Assembly: GCA_029251405.1 (NCBI GenBank)
Contig: JAQXDK010000007.1
Coordinates: 34,883 to 98,882, forward strand
Length of the DNA stretch: 64,000 nucleotides
DNA from: Flavobacteriales bacterium
Lineage (GTDB): Bacteria > Bacteroidota > Bacteroidia > Flavobacteriales_D > Parvicellaceae
Direction: 5' to 3'
In this document: positions 25,939 to 34,635 of the stretch, in pieces
Position numbering within the stretch: position 1 is the stretch's first letter
Layout: the number at the start of each line of letters is the position of its first letter
Position numbers and translations under genes: made by a program
The notes under the pieces: generated by a model
Told to the model about the DNA's origin: nothing
The model's database searches: none
Seen by the model: only the letters and a program-made list of their open reading frames with translations

Positions 25939-28179
25939 ATGAAATCTATAATTAAATTCCTATTTACCATTTTTCTAAGTATTAACATGCTATTTGTAAA
26001 AGCAGATGAAGGGATGTGGCTGCCCATGTTACTAGGTGAAGCTACCTATAAAAATATGGTAGAGTGTGGTATAAGATTAACTCCAGAACAAATTTATAAT
26101 GCCAATAATTCAAGTTTAAAAGATGCTATTGTTGCTTTAGGTGGTGGATTTTGTACTGGGGAAATCATATCTAATCAAGGTCTTATGATGACCAATCACC
26201 ACTGTGGTTTTGGAACTATTCAAGCGAATAGTACTACTGAAAATGATTATCTAACAGATGGGTTTTGGGCCATGACTAAGGAACAAGAAATTCCAGCAGA
26301 TTTTGGTGTTTGGTTTTTAAACAATATTTCAGATGTTACAGACAAGGTTCTCCAAGGACTTAAAGATGACATGACTGAGAAAGAAAGAGATTCATTAATA
26401 CGTGCAAATTCTAATTCATTAAAAACCTCTGCAAATGAGGGTAAAAGTAAAGAAGACTTTGCTGTACAGGTTAAATCTTTTTATTATGGAAACTTGTACT
26501 ACATGTTTACCTACAATATTTATAATGACGTAAGATTGGTAGGAGCTCCACCAAGTTCAATCGGGAAATTTGGAGGTGATACTGATAATTGGATGTGGCC
26601 TAGACATACTGGTGATTTCACGATGTTTAGAGTATATGCTGATAAAGAAAATAATCCTTCTTCTTATAATGAGGAAAATCAACCACTTAAGCCTAAACAT
26701 TCACTACCAGTTTCGATTGCTGGAGTTCAAGATGGAGATTATGCAATGATTATGGGCTATCCAGGTAGTACAGATCGCTTTCTAACATCCTGGGGTGTCA
26801 AAGAAGCTGTAGAAATTGAGCAACCAGCAAGAGTTAAAATCCGTAAGATTAAATTAGATATTATGGACGAACAAATGTCAAAAAGTCAGAAGGTTAGGAT
26901 TCAATACGCCTCTAAATATGCTAGAGTTAGTAATTATTGGAAATATTTTATAGGCCAAAGTGAGCAACTGGTGAAAAACAAAGTATTTGATAAAAAGCAA
27001 AGCATAGAAAACTCTTTTTCACTTTGGTATCAAAAGAATAAACTTGATAAAACCTACTCTGAAGCTCTTCCATTAATTGAAAATGCTACAAAAAGTTCCT
27101 CAAAATACACCATACCAAAGGTTTATTTTCAAGAAGCTGTTGTAGGATCTGAATTGATTCTATTTATGTTAAGAAATTTAGGGCCAAGAACTCCAATTTA
27201 TGGAGCTTTAAAATCTGGTGAGGGTATTAAAGAAGCAAAAGAAAACCTAATTGCAAAAGCTGAGGCTTACTATAAAGATTATAATGCTGTTATAGACGAA
27301 AACACTTTAGCGTCTGTTTTGTCACTATACGCAAACGATGTAGACAAAGAATTTCAACCAAATTTATTAATCAGTTTAAATGAAAAATATAAAGGGAACT
27401 TTAAAAATTTTGCTTCAAATTACTTTAAAAAAACTCCATTTAAATCATTGGAACTTTTTAAAGAGTGGGTTAACAACGATAAACTTTCTATTAAAGCAAT
27501 TGAAAAGGATTTGGTTTATCAATTGCAAAATGAATTTTTAGATGTCTACAGATATAAAGTAATGGTTCCAAAATCTTCATTCGATACCGATTATAAAAAA
27601 GGTATGAGATTATTTGTTGATGGATTACAAAAAATGGGAATGAATAAAGCCTCAGATGCTAATTCTACTATGCGATTTACTTATGGAAATGTACTACCAT
27701 ACGATCCAGCTGATGCAGTTCATTATGACTTTTACACCACATTAGATGGAGTTATGCAGAAAGAAGTGATTACGGAAGATAAGAATCATGAATTTTATGT
27801 TCCTCAAAAATTAAAAGACTTATATGATTCTAAGGATTTTGGACCCTATGCTAGAAAAGAAGATGGAAAATTACCTGTCGGATTTTTATCTAATAACGAC
27901 ATAACTGGAGGAAACTCAGGAAGTCCTGTAATTAACTCACATGGTGAACTTATTGGTACTGCATTTGATGGTAACTGGGAAGCTATGAGTGGAGATATTT
28001 ACTTTGAACCAAATATTCAAAGAACAATTTCTGTGGACATTAGATATTCCTTGTTTATAATTGATAAATATGCCGGAGCAAAACATTTAATTGATGAAAT
28101 GAATGTTATTACAGAAAGGCACATTGATCCTGTAAAAGTAGCATCTACAGACCCAAAGCCTGTACCTGTTAAGAATTAA
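25939..28179 (+). CDS. S46 family dipeptidyl-peptidase, DPP7-like
   Basis: A 746-residue exported serine peptidase. The signal peptide (residues 1-22) is followed by a chymotrypsin-like domain with MTNHHCGF (catalytic His at 87/88), GGDTDNWMWPRHTGDF (catalytic Asp region, 214-216) and GGNSGSP (Ser660). S46 enzymes release dipeptides from peptide N-termini in the periplasm. In known members the residue 18 positions after Ser sets P1 preference: Arg in DPP11 (acidic) and Gly in DPP7 (hydrophobic). Here it is Gly678, so DPP7-like specificity is predicted. It overlaps the convergent DUF7935 gene by 11 nt. Confidence 0.9.
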   Translation: MKSIIKFLFTIFLSINMLFVKADEGMWLPMLLGEATYKNMVECGIRLTPEQIYNANNSSLKDAIVALGGGFCTGEIISNQGLMMTNHHCGFGTIQANSTTENDYLTDGFWAMTKEQEIPADFGVWFLNNISDVTDKVLQGLKDDMTEKERDSLIRANSNSLKTSANEGKSKEDFAVQVKSFYYGNLYYMFTYNIYNDVRLVGAPPSSIGKFGGDTDNWMWPRHTGDFTMFRVYADKENNPSSYNEENQPLKPKHSLPVSIAGVQDGDYAMIMGYPGSTDRFLTSWGVKEAVEIEQPARVKIRKIKLDIMDEQMSKSQKVRIQYASKYARVSNYWKYFIGQSEQLVKNKVFDKKQSIENSFSLWYQKNKLDKTYSEALPLIENATKSSSKYTIPKVYFQEAVVGSELILFMLRNLGPRTPIYGALKSGEGIKEAKENLIAKAEAYYKDYNAVIDENTLASVLSLYANDVDKEFQPNLLISLNEKYKGNFKNFASNYFKKTPFKSLELFKEWVNNDKLSIKAIEKDLVYQLQNEFLDVYRYKVMVPKSSFDTDYKKGMRLFVDGLQKMGMNKASDANSTMRFTYGNVLPYDPADAVHYDFYTTLDGVMQKEVITEDKNHEFYVPQKLKDLYDSKDFGPYARKEDGKLPVGFLSNNDITGGNSGSPVINSHGELIGTAFDGNWEAMSGDIYFEPNIQRTISVDIRYSLFIIDKYAGAKHLIDEMNVITERHIDPVKVASTDPKPVPVKN

Positions 28180-28693
28180 ATTTTAACGATTCTTGAAATT
28201 CTTTAACTATTTTATTTCTTGCAGATTGAGCTGGGTTTATGTTCTTAGAAGCAATTAACTCGAAAATCTTAGCACTGTAGTCTAAAGATGAAGAAGTGCT
28301 CTTCAAACTGTTTTTAGCTACGTTAATAAGTTGAACAGTTTCATCTTTAGCATTTAATAATATTTGCCAAGATTTAGGATCTATAAATACCTGTTGTGAC
28401 ATGTTGTGCGTATACTCTTCTCTAATAATCTTAAGGAGGGCCATATGAAGTGATTCTATAGTCATCCCACTTTTATGTGTTCTTATGAGCATATTACTGG
28501 GATCTATTCTTTCTAAAAATAAAATGATTCTTTCATAGGCTTGAATTTGAAGTGGGAAAAATTTATTGTTTTTATCCGACCTTATTTTTGAATCAATTTG
28601 TTCAATGCTTTTATTATGGAAATGCTGAAGCATTAAATAGGTTGTTAGTAACATTCCTGCTAAAGGAATAACTAATGTTAATAGTTCTTTCAT
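28169..28693 (-). CDS. DUF7935-like membrane-anchored protein
   Basis: About 174 residues from ATG 28693; a longer in-frame start at 28729 would add 12 residues before the membrane helix and is less likely. One N-terminal transmembrane helix (LLTLVIPLAGMLLTTYLML) precedes a helical cytoplasmic region with PLQIQAYERIILFLERIDP and REEYTHNMSQQVF, recognisable from a family restricted to Bacteroidota. No enzymatic motif is visible and function is unknown. It converges on the S46 peptidase and diverges from the aminotransferase gene. Confidence 0.7.
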   Translation of the reverse strand: MKELLTLVIPLAGMLLTTYLMLQHFHNKSIEQIDSKIRSDKNNKFFPLQIQAYERIILFLERIDPSNMLIRTHKSGMTIESLHMALLKIIREEYTHNMSQQVFIDPKSWQILLNAKDETVQLINVAKNSLKSTSSSLDYSAKIFELIASKNINPAQSARNKIVKEFQESLKFNS

Positions 28694-28787
28694 AGTTGTT
28701 ATACGTATTAAACATATCATTTGTTTCAAAAGTGAATAACCTGTTTATTTCTTTTTAATTAATTTTTTTTCAAATTCTATAAATATT

Positions 28788-28795
28788 TAATTTTG
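28788..28795 (+). promoter_or_regulatory. Putative Bacteroidetes -7 element for the aminotransferase
   Basis: TAATTTTG matches TAnnTTTG exactly, 19 nt before ATG 28815. The upstream region is T-rich and no -33 TTTG is present at the expected distance. Confidence 0.45.
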
Positions 28796-28814
28796 GACGT
28801 ATAAATATTTAATA

Positions 28815-30008
28815 ATGGATAATACTTCAATTAGAGTTAATAAACTCTCTGAATCAGCAACAATAGCAATGGCTAGAAAGGCCCGGGAATTAAAATCTCA
28901 AGGAGAAGATATTATTAGCTTAAGTTTAGGAGAGCCTGATTTCAACACTCCTGATTTTATTAAAGAAGCTGCTGTTGAAGGAATTCATCAAAACTATTCG
29001 AAGTATATGCCTGTTAATGGATATCTTGATTTAAGGGAGTCTATTGTAGATAAATTTAAAAGAGACAACGGTATTCAATATAATGTTGATCAGATTGTGG
29101 TCTCTACAGGAGCTAAACAATCTATAGCAAATGTTGTTTTAAGTTGTGTTAATCCTGGAGACGAAGTAATTGTTCCAGCTCCCTATTGGGTGAGTTATGA
29201 GGAGATAATAAAAATGGCAGAAGGTGTTCCTGTTTTTATTGAAACTACCATTGAAAACGATTTTAAAATCTCGCCATCTCAACTTGAAAAAGCTGTTACT
29301 TCAAAAACAAAAATGATGATTTACAGTTCCCCTTGCAATCCATCGGGTAGTGTTTACTCAAAAGAGGAATTGAGATCTTTAGCTGATGTACTTGTACAAT
29401 ACCCCAATATAACAGTTCTAAGCGATGAGATATACGAACATATAAATTTCACAAATTCTTATTTTTCAATGGCTGCGTTTGATGATATGTATGATCAGGT
29501 TGTTACTGTAAATGGTGTTTCAAAATCATTCGCAATGACCGGATGGCGATTAGGATACATAGGCGCTCCAAATTGGTTAGCCAATGCTTGTACTAAAATT
29601 CAAGGTCAGTTCACATCTGGAACTTCTGGGATTTCTCAAAGAGCAGCAATTGCAGCAATATCAGCAAATCCTGATGTTGTTAACGAGATGAAATCTGCTT
29701 TTTTAAAGAGAAGAGATTTTGTTCTTAATGCATTAAGTAATATTCCTGGAATTAAAATTAACGAACCAAAAGGTGCTTTTTATGTATTTCCTGACGTTAG
29801 TTTCTTTTTCAATAAGTCATTTGGAAAATATAACATTCAAAATGCTGATGACCTAACAATGTACATACTAGAAACAGCTAAGGTGGCTTTAGTAACCGGA
29901 AATGCTTTTGGGTCCCCTAATTGTCTAAGAATTTCTTATGCATCATCTTTAGATAATCTTAAACTAGCAATGGAAAGAATAGCTAGTTCGTTGAATGAAT
30001 TAAAATAA
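28815..30008 (+). CDS. Aspartate-type pyridoxal-phosphate aminotransferase
   Basis: A 397-residue fold-type I aminotransferase, class I/II. Visible motifs are SLGEPDFNTP, the SSPCNPSGSVYS block that binds substrate and PLP, LSDEIYEHI with its Asp and Tyr PLP contacts, and VSKSFAMTGWRLGY with the PLP lysine at 237. The family's Arg near the C-terminus is in NCLRISYA. It interconverts aspartate and oxaloacetate with glutamate/2-oxoglutarate; some relatives also use aromatic or prephenate substrates. Its stop codon abuts that of the convergent permease gene. Confidence 0.9.
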   Translation: MDNTSIRVNKLSESATIAMARKARELKSQGEDIISLSLGEPDFNTPDFIKEAAVEGIHQNYSKYMPVNGYLDLRESIVDKFKRDNGIQYNVDQIVVSTGAKQSIANVVLSCVNPGDEVIVPAPYWVSYEEIIKMAEGVPVFIETTIENDFKISPSQLEKAVTSKTKMMIYSSPCNPSGSVYSKEELRSLADVLVQYPNITVLSDEIYEHINFTNSYFSMAAFDDMYDQVVTVNGVSKSFAMTGWRLGYIGAPNWLANACTKIQGQFTSGTSGISQRAAIAAISANPDVVNEMKSAFLKRRDFVLNALSNIPGIKINEPKGAFYVFPDVSFFFNKSFGKYNIQNADDLTMYILETAKVALVTGNAFGSPNCLRISYASSLDNLKLAMERIASSLNELK

Positions 30009-31535
30009 TTAAATTTCTGAATTAATTGCTTTTACAGGACTAATTTTAGAACTAATTATAGAAGGAAGAATCATTGCAATAAAACAGAACAAAAAAGAAA
30101 TTACGTTAATGCTTACAATACCAAATATTGGATAAGCCATGGGGACTTTATCCAAATAGTAATTTTCTTGCGGTAATTCTAATAGTTCAAATTGGTTTTG
30201 GATGGTAATTATGAAAATTGCTAAAAAATTTCCAATTAAAAACCCAACTGACAAAAGCATACCACCATGATAAATGAAAATTCTTCGAAGTGAAAAATTC
30301 TTTATCCCTAAAGCCTTTAATATTCCTATCATTTTGGTTTTTTCTACTATTAGCACTAATAAAGCGCTAGACATATTGACCACCGCAACAACAATCATTA
30401 AAATTAGAATGATGTAAACATTTTGATAAATTAAGTTTAGCCAACTAAAAATTTCTTGATATTGCTCATCAATAGTGGTGACTTTAAATTCCGGGCCTAG
30501 TTTTTTTTTGAATTCACTTTTTATCTGGTTTCTATCCTCAAAATTTTCTAAATATAGTTCGATACCACCGCAAAAATATTTCCCACTTCCTTCAGTGTTA
30601 TTAAAATTTATTTCTTTATCCTTCGAGGTGTAAATAATTGTCAGTGTATCGGGGATATTAATTAGCTTTTGATCTTTTGAGTTGTTTACCTCATAAGTTA
30701 TGAGTTCTATGGTAGTATCTTTTTTTGTTGAAAATTGAAATTCATTATTTCTAACAATGGAGTTGTTGCCCCAATCAAATAAAAAACTTCCATTTTTAGA
30801 AATATTATTTACTGAAATAGATAAAAAGGAGGAATCGGCATTAAATTCTTTGGTGGTAGATAATGTTAACCCCCAATTATTTATTTTTTTTAATAATTTA
30901 ATATCTACAAATCCAAATTTTGAATCTACTTTATCTAGTCCGGTTTCATATATAGCTCCTAAAATCATATTTCTTTGTCTAGGTTTACCATTGGATATAA
31001 AAAATGTAGAAACTTTGTCGTGAAGCTTAATATTAAGTTTCATACAGGTATTTCGAGATAAAACAATGGTATCGCTGGTTTTATTTATGATTTTTGGAAG
31101 GGCTCCTGTAGTTATGTATTTATTTAGAAATCGGTTATTTTGAAAATTTTCTAAACCTTTAAAAAGAACTCCTTCAACTTCATTATTTTCTTTTTTCGAA
31201 CTTTTTTTTAATTGAATTATAGCTGATTTATAAGCATACTTTTCTAAACTATACTCATTATCAATAGATAAAATAGAATCGTTAAGTAGGTTAATAGGAC
31301 TAGTCTCGTTATTATTACTTTGAAACATGGATTCAATCTGAATATGACTTCCAAAACTTAATAGTTTATTTTTAACTTGATTTTGAAAACCTGTTGCAAT
31401 GCTAATGGTTAGTACGATTACACATACGCCCAGAGCCACACCAAGTATAGATATAAGTACTATAGGTCTGGAGAAGTTTTTAGAATGCTTTTCTTTTTTA
31501 AGCATTCTTTGGGCTAGATACAATTCAAAGTTCAA
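30009..31535 (-). CDS. LolC/E-like ABC transporter permease
   Basis: A 508-residue FtsX/MacB-superfamily permease. A first transmembrane helix near residues 24-48 (VLISILGVALGVCVIVL) is followed by a large periplasmic domain to about residue 365, then three C-terminal helices with VEKTKMIGILKALG, the coupling-helix sequence typical of LolC/LolE. Such proteins extract lipoproteins for transfer to the outer membrane together with a LolD ATPase, which is not adjacent. The start is TTG 31535, giving the usual family N-terminus (NFELYLAQRML). Only 20 bp separate it from the divergent muramidase gene. Confidence 0.82.
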   Translation of the reverse strand: MNFELYLAQRMLKKEKHSKNFSRPIVLISILGVALGVCVIVLTISIATGFQNQVKNKLLSFGSHIQIESMFQSNNNETSPINLLNDSILSIDNEYSLEKYAYKSAIIQLKKSSKKENNEVEGVLFKGLENFQNNRFLNKYITTGALPKIINKTSDTIVLSRNTCMKLNIKLHDKVSTFFISNGKPRQRNMILGAIYETGLDKVDSKFGFVDIKLLKKINNWGLTLSTTKEFNADSSFLSISVNNISKNGSFLFDWGNNSIVRNNEFQFSTKKDTTIELITYEVNNSKDQKLINIPDTLTIIYTSKDKEINFNNTEGSGKYFCGGIELYLENFEDRNQIKSEFKKKLGPEFKVTTIDEQYQEIFSWLNLIYQNVYIILILMIVVAVVNMSSALLVLIVEKTKMIGILKALGIKNFSLRRIFIYHGGMLLSVGFLIGNFLAIFIITIQNQFELLELPQENYYLDKVPMAYPIFGIVSINVISFLFCFIAMILPSIISSKISPVKAINSEI

Positions 31536-31555
31536 ATTTTCGTTAATTTGTATTA

Positions 31556-32776
31556 ATGTATATTAAGTACAAACATCAGCATTTTAAAGAATATTTTAAC
31601 TTAAGTAGCTACTTATTATTATTTTTTTTACTGAAATCATTTTCTCTAGTTTCACAATTAGATGTAGTTGTTGGTGCTGAAAGAACAGAATTCTATTTGG
31701 AAAATTTGATGAATCAAAGAGTTGGACTGGTCGCTAATCAAACTTCAAAAATCAAAAATGAACACTTAGTAGATGTTCTTCTTAATGAGGGTGTTAATGT
31801 CATTAAAGTTTTTTCTCCAGAACATGGTTTCAGAGGCAAATCGGATGCAGGTGAAAAGGTGAAAGATGAAATTGATCTTCAGACGGGTCTTCCTATTTAT
31901 TCTTTATATGGCAAAACTAAACGAAAACCATCCAAGGAAATATTAAAAGATATTGATATTGTTATTTTTGACTTACAAGATGTAGGTGTTCGTTTTTATA
32001 CTTACATAAGTAGTCTTCACTATGTGATGGAGGCCTGTGCAGAAAATAATGTAAAGTTATTGGTTTTAGATCGTCCAAATCCAAATGGATTTTATGTTGA
32101 TGGACCAATTTTAGATTTAAAATTTAGATCATTTGTGGGAATGCACCCAATACCAGTTGTTCATGGAATGACTATTGGGGAATATGCTCAAATGATCAAC
32201 GGTGAAAAGTGGTTAAACAATCAGATTATATGTTCTTTAAAAGTAATTCCTTGTTTAAATTACAATCACAAAACCAGATATAATTTACCAATTCCTCCAT
32301 CTCCTAATCTTCCAAATATGAGAAGCATTTATTTGTACCCATCTTTGTGTTTCTTTGAGGGAACTAATGTAAGCGTAGGCAGAGGAACAGATTATCCATT
32401 TCAAATATTTGGTGCTCCTTATTTTACAGAAACTGGTTTTAGTTTTATACCAAAATCTACTTACGGTGCAAAAAACCCAAAACATAAATTAGTTACTTGT
32501 TTTGGAAGTGATCTAAGAGCTTTACCTATAGATAGTTTACGTAAAATCAATAAACTGGACTTAAATTGGTTGGTGAACAGTTATAAATCTTCTAATGAAT
32601 CGGAAGATTTTTTTAATAAAAATAATTTTTTTAACCTTTTAGCAGGTTCTGACAAGCTGATGAATTTAGTTAAAGGTGGAGCAAATGCTCTGCACATATC
32701 AGAAACCTACCAAACCTCATTGAATGATTTTAAAGTTGTTAGAAAAAAATACTTGTTATATGAGGACTTTGAATAG
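31556..32776 (+). CDS. Exo-beta-N-acetylmuramidase NamZ family (DUF1343, GH171)
   Basis: A 406-residue exported protein. A hydrophobic signal segment at about residues 17-34 precedes the DUF1343 domain, with RVGLVANQTSKI, SPEHGFRG, PIYSLYGKTKRKPS, FDLQDVGVRFYTYIS, LDRPNPNG and EGTNVSVGRGTDYPF. Characterised members (NamZ) release MurNAc from the non-reducing ends of peptidoglycan fragments, so a cell-wall turnover or scavenging role in the periplasm is inferred. It diverges from the LolC/E-like permease across just 20 bp. Confidence 0.87.
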   Translation: MYIKYKHQHFKEYFNLSSYLLLFFLLKSFSLVSQLDVVVGAERTEFYLENLMNQRVGLVANQTSKIKNEHLVDVLLNEGVNVIKVFSPEHGFRGKSDAGEKVKDEIDLQTGLPIYSLYGKTKRKPSKEILKDIDIVIFDLQDVGVRFYTYISSLHYVMEACAENNVKLLVLDRPNPNGFYVDGPILDLKFRSFVGMHPIPVVHGMTIGEYAQMINGEKWLNNQIICSLKVIPCLNYNHKTRYNLPIPPSPNLPNMRSIYLYPSLCFFEGTNVSVGRGTDYPFQIFGAPYFTETGFSFIPKSTYGAKNPKHKLVTCFGSDLRALPIDSLRKINKLDLNWLVNSYKSSNESEDFFNKNNFFNLLAGSDKLMNLVKGGANALHISETYQTSLNDFKVVRKKYLLYEDFE

Positions 32777-32789
32777 TTAAACTACAAAA

Positions 32790-33944
32790 ATGAGAGAATT
32801 TAAAAATATAGGTATTATTGGTGCAGGATCTATGGGTATTGGAATTGCCCAAGTGGCTTCTACAGCAGGTTGTAAAGTTTTTCTATATGATAATAGCATT
32901 GATTCAGCTAAAAAATCTTTAAATAATTTAGAAAAAATTCTTAGCCGACTAATTGTAAAACAAAGAATTACAGAACTACAAAAGCAACAAATTCTTCAGA
33001 ATATCAAAATAGTAAGTTCGTTAAATGATTTTAAAAATGTTGAACTAGTTATAGAAGCTATCATCGAAGATTTGTCAATTAAGAAAGAGCTTTTTAGAAA
33101 ACTAGAAGCTATTGTTACACCGAATTGTATAATTGGAAGCAATACATCATCTTTATCTATAACTGATTTAGGTTCTGTGTTTAAAGACCCAACAAGATTT
33201 ATAGGAATTCACTTTTTCAATCCTGCACCATTGATGCCACTTGTAGAGGTGGTTCCAGCTCTTCAAACCAATAAGAATTTGTCTTTAGAAATTAAAAAAT
33301 TACTTCAACAATGGAAAAAGTTACCAGTTATTGCTAAAGATACTCCTGGGTTCATAGTTAATAGAGTTGCACGACCATTTTATAGTGAGGCCTTACGGAT
33401 TTACGAAGAACAAATTGCAGATTTTTCTACCATTGATCATGCAATGAAAGAAGTAGGAGGCTTTAAAATGGGACCTTTCGAATTAATGGATTTTATTGGA
33501 AACGATGTAAATTATGCAGTAACTGTTTCTGTTTTTAAGTCTTTTTATTATGACCCAAAATATAAACCCTCATTAACTCAAAAACAATACAAAGAAGCAG
33601 GTTGGCTAGGAAGAAAAACTTTAAAGGGGTATTACGATTACAACAATTCTGTGAATCATAATCCAAGTAATGACGATGCTTTATTAAATAAAATATTTGA
33701 AAGAATATTAGCGTTATTAATTAACGATGCAGTTGATGCCCTTTATCTAGGTGTTGCAAGTAAAGAAGACATTGATTTAGCAGTTACTAAAGGAGTGAAC
33801 TATCCAAAAGGTTTATTAGCCTGGGGTGAAGAAAAGACCTTTAATTGGGTAATGAACACTCTAGACGATCTTTATGCTACTTACCATGAAGATAGATACA
33901 GGTGTTCTGCTCATTTAAGGAAATTAGCTAGCAAAGGCTTGTAG
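32790..33944 (+). CDS. 3-hydroxyacyl-CoA dehydrogenase
   Basis: A 384-residue NAD-dependent dehydrogenase. The Rossmann loop GIIGAGSMGIGIA opens the protein. EAIIEDL, SNTSSLSITDL and GIHFFNPAPLMPLVEVV follow, the last containing the catalytic His. A first C-terminal HAD domain (DTPGFIVNRVARPF, GGFKMGPFELMDFIG) and a second, shorter one (NDAVDALYLGVASKEDIDLA) close it, the layout of PaaH/3-hydroxybutyryl-CoA dehydrogenases. It oxidises 3-hydroxyacyl-CoA in fatty-acid or phenylacetate-type degradation; the precise substrate is unknown. It lies 13 nt downstream of the muramidase gene. Confidence 0.88.
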   Translation: MREFKNIGIIGAGSMGIGIAQVASTAGCKVFLYDNSIDSAKKSLNNLEKILSRLIVKQRITELQKQQILQNIKIVSSLNDFKNVELVIEAIIEDLSIKKELFRKLEAIVTPNCIIGSNTSSLSITDLGSVFKDPTRFIGIHFFNPAPLMPLVEVVPALQTNKNLSLEIKKLLQQWKKLPVIAKDTPGFIVNRVARPFYSEALRIYEEQIADFSTIDHAMKEVGGFKMGPFELMDFIGNDVNYAVTVSVFKSFYYDPKYKPSLTQKQYKEAGWLGRKTLKGYYDYNNSVNHNPSNDDALLNKIFERILALLINDAVDALYLGVASKEDIDLAVTKGVNYPKGLLAWGEEKTFNWVMNTLDDLYATYHEDRYRCSAHLRKLASKGL

Positions 33945-34598
33945 CTATAAATTTTCATTTAGTAAATTCATCAAAATATACAAAGTAGGGATAGTTATCA
34001 TAAAGGCATCCATCCTATCTAGCATGCCTCCATGCCCAGGAATAAATTTTCCTGAATCTTTCACATTTGCCATTCTTTTGTAATAAGATTCAACAAAGTC
34101 ACCGGCAGAAGCTGTAAATGGTATCACAATACTATAAATGAGTAGTAAGTGTAAAGGAAAATAATCAAAATATAATTGAATGAAGTAAACAGATATAACC
34201 GAAAATAAAAGTCCACCAGCAAATCCTTCCCATGATTTTTTAGGAGATATTTTAGGTAGAATTTTATTTTTACCAAATTTTGAACCTGTTAAGTAAGCAA
34301 AAGTATCAAACACCCAAGTTAAAATAAACATGATTAAAATAGGAGATGGATTAAAATTAGATGTAGGATAATTATGATCTGAAAACCCGAAAAGTTGAAC
34401 GATACAAAATGGTGTTATAACATATAAAAGTGCAATTAATTTGCTCTTTCCTTTTCTAAGTTTCCACATTTCATATAATGAGATTAGACCCATCACAAGA
34501 AACAGGAAGATAAAAGTAATTTCAGAGTAACTTGTAAAACTCCAAAGGACTACGACATATACTAATCCAGATATTCCCCTTTTATAAATATCTTTCAT
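33945..34598 (-). CDS. cdsA: Phosphatidate cytidylyltransferase CdsA
   Basis: A 217-residue integral membrane enzyme that makes CDP-diacylglycerol from phosphatidate and CTP. The C-terminal family signature is clear: SPKKSWEGFAGG, then the AGDFVESYYKR, KDSGKFIPGHGG and LDRMDAF blocks. The chain is shorter than the ~270 residues of many homologues, mainly at the N-terminus, as is common in Bacteroidota. It follows rsfS and ftsH in a reverse operon, and its stop abuts that of the convergent dehydrogenase gene. Confidence 0.93.
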   Translation of the reverse strand: MKDIYKRGISGLVYVVVLWSFTSYSEITFIFLFLVMGLISLYEMWKLRKGKSKLIALLYVITPFCIVQLFGFSDHNYPTSNFNPSPILIMFILTWVFDTFAYLTGSKFGKNKILPKISPKKSWEGFAGGLLFSVISVYFIQLYFDYFPLHLLLIYSIVIPFTASAGDFVESYYKRMANVKDSGKFIPGHGGMLDRMDAFMITIPTLYILMNLLNENL

Positions 34599-34635
34599 TT
34601 ACAAAATTTTGATTAGTGATATTATACCATATAGT

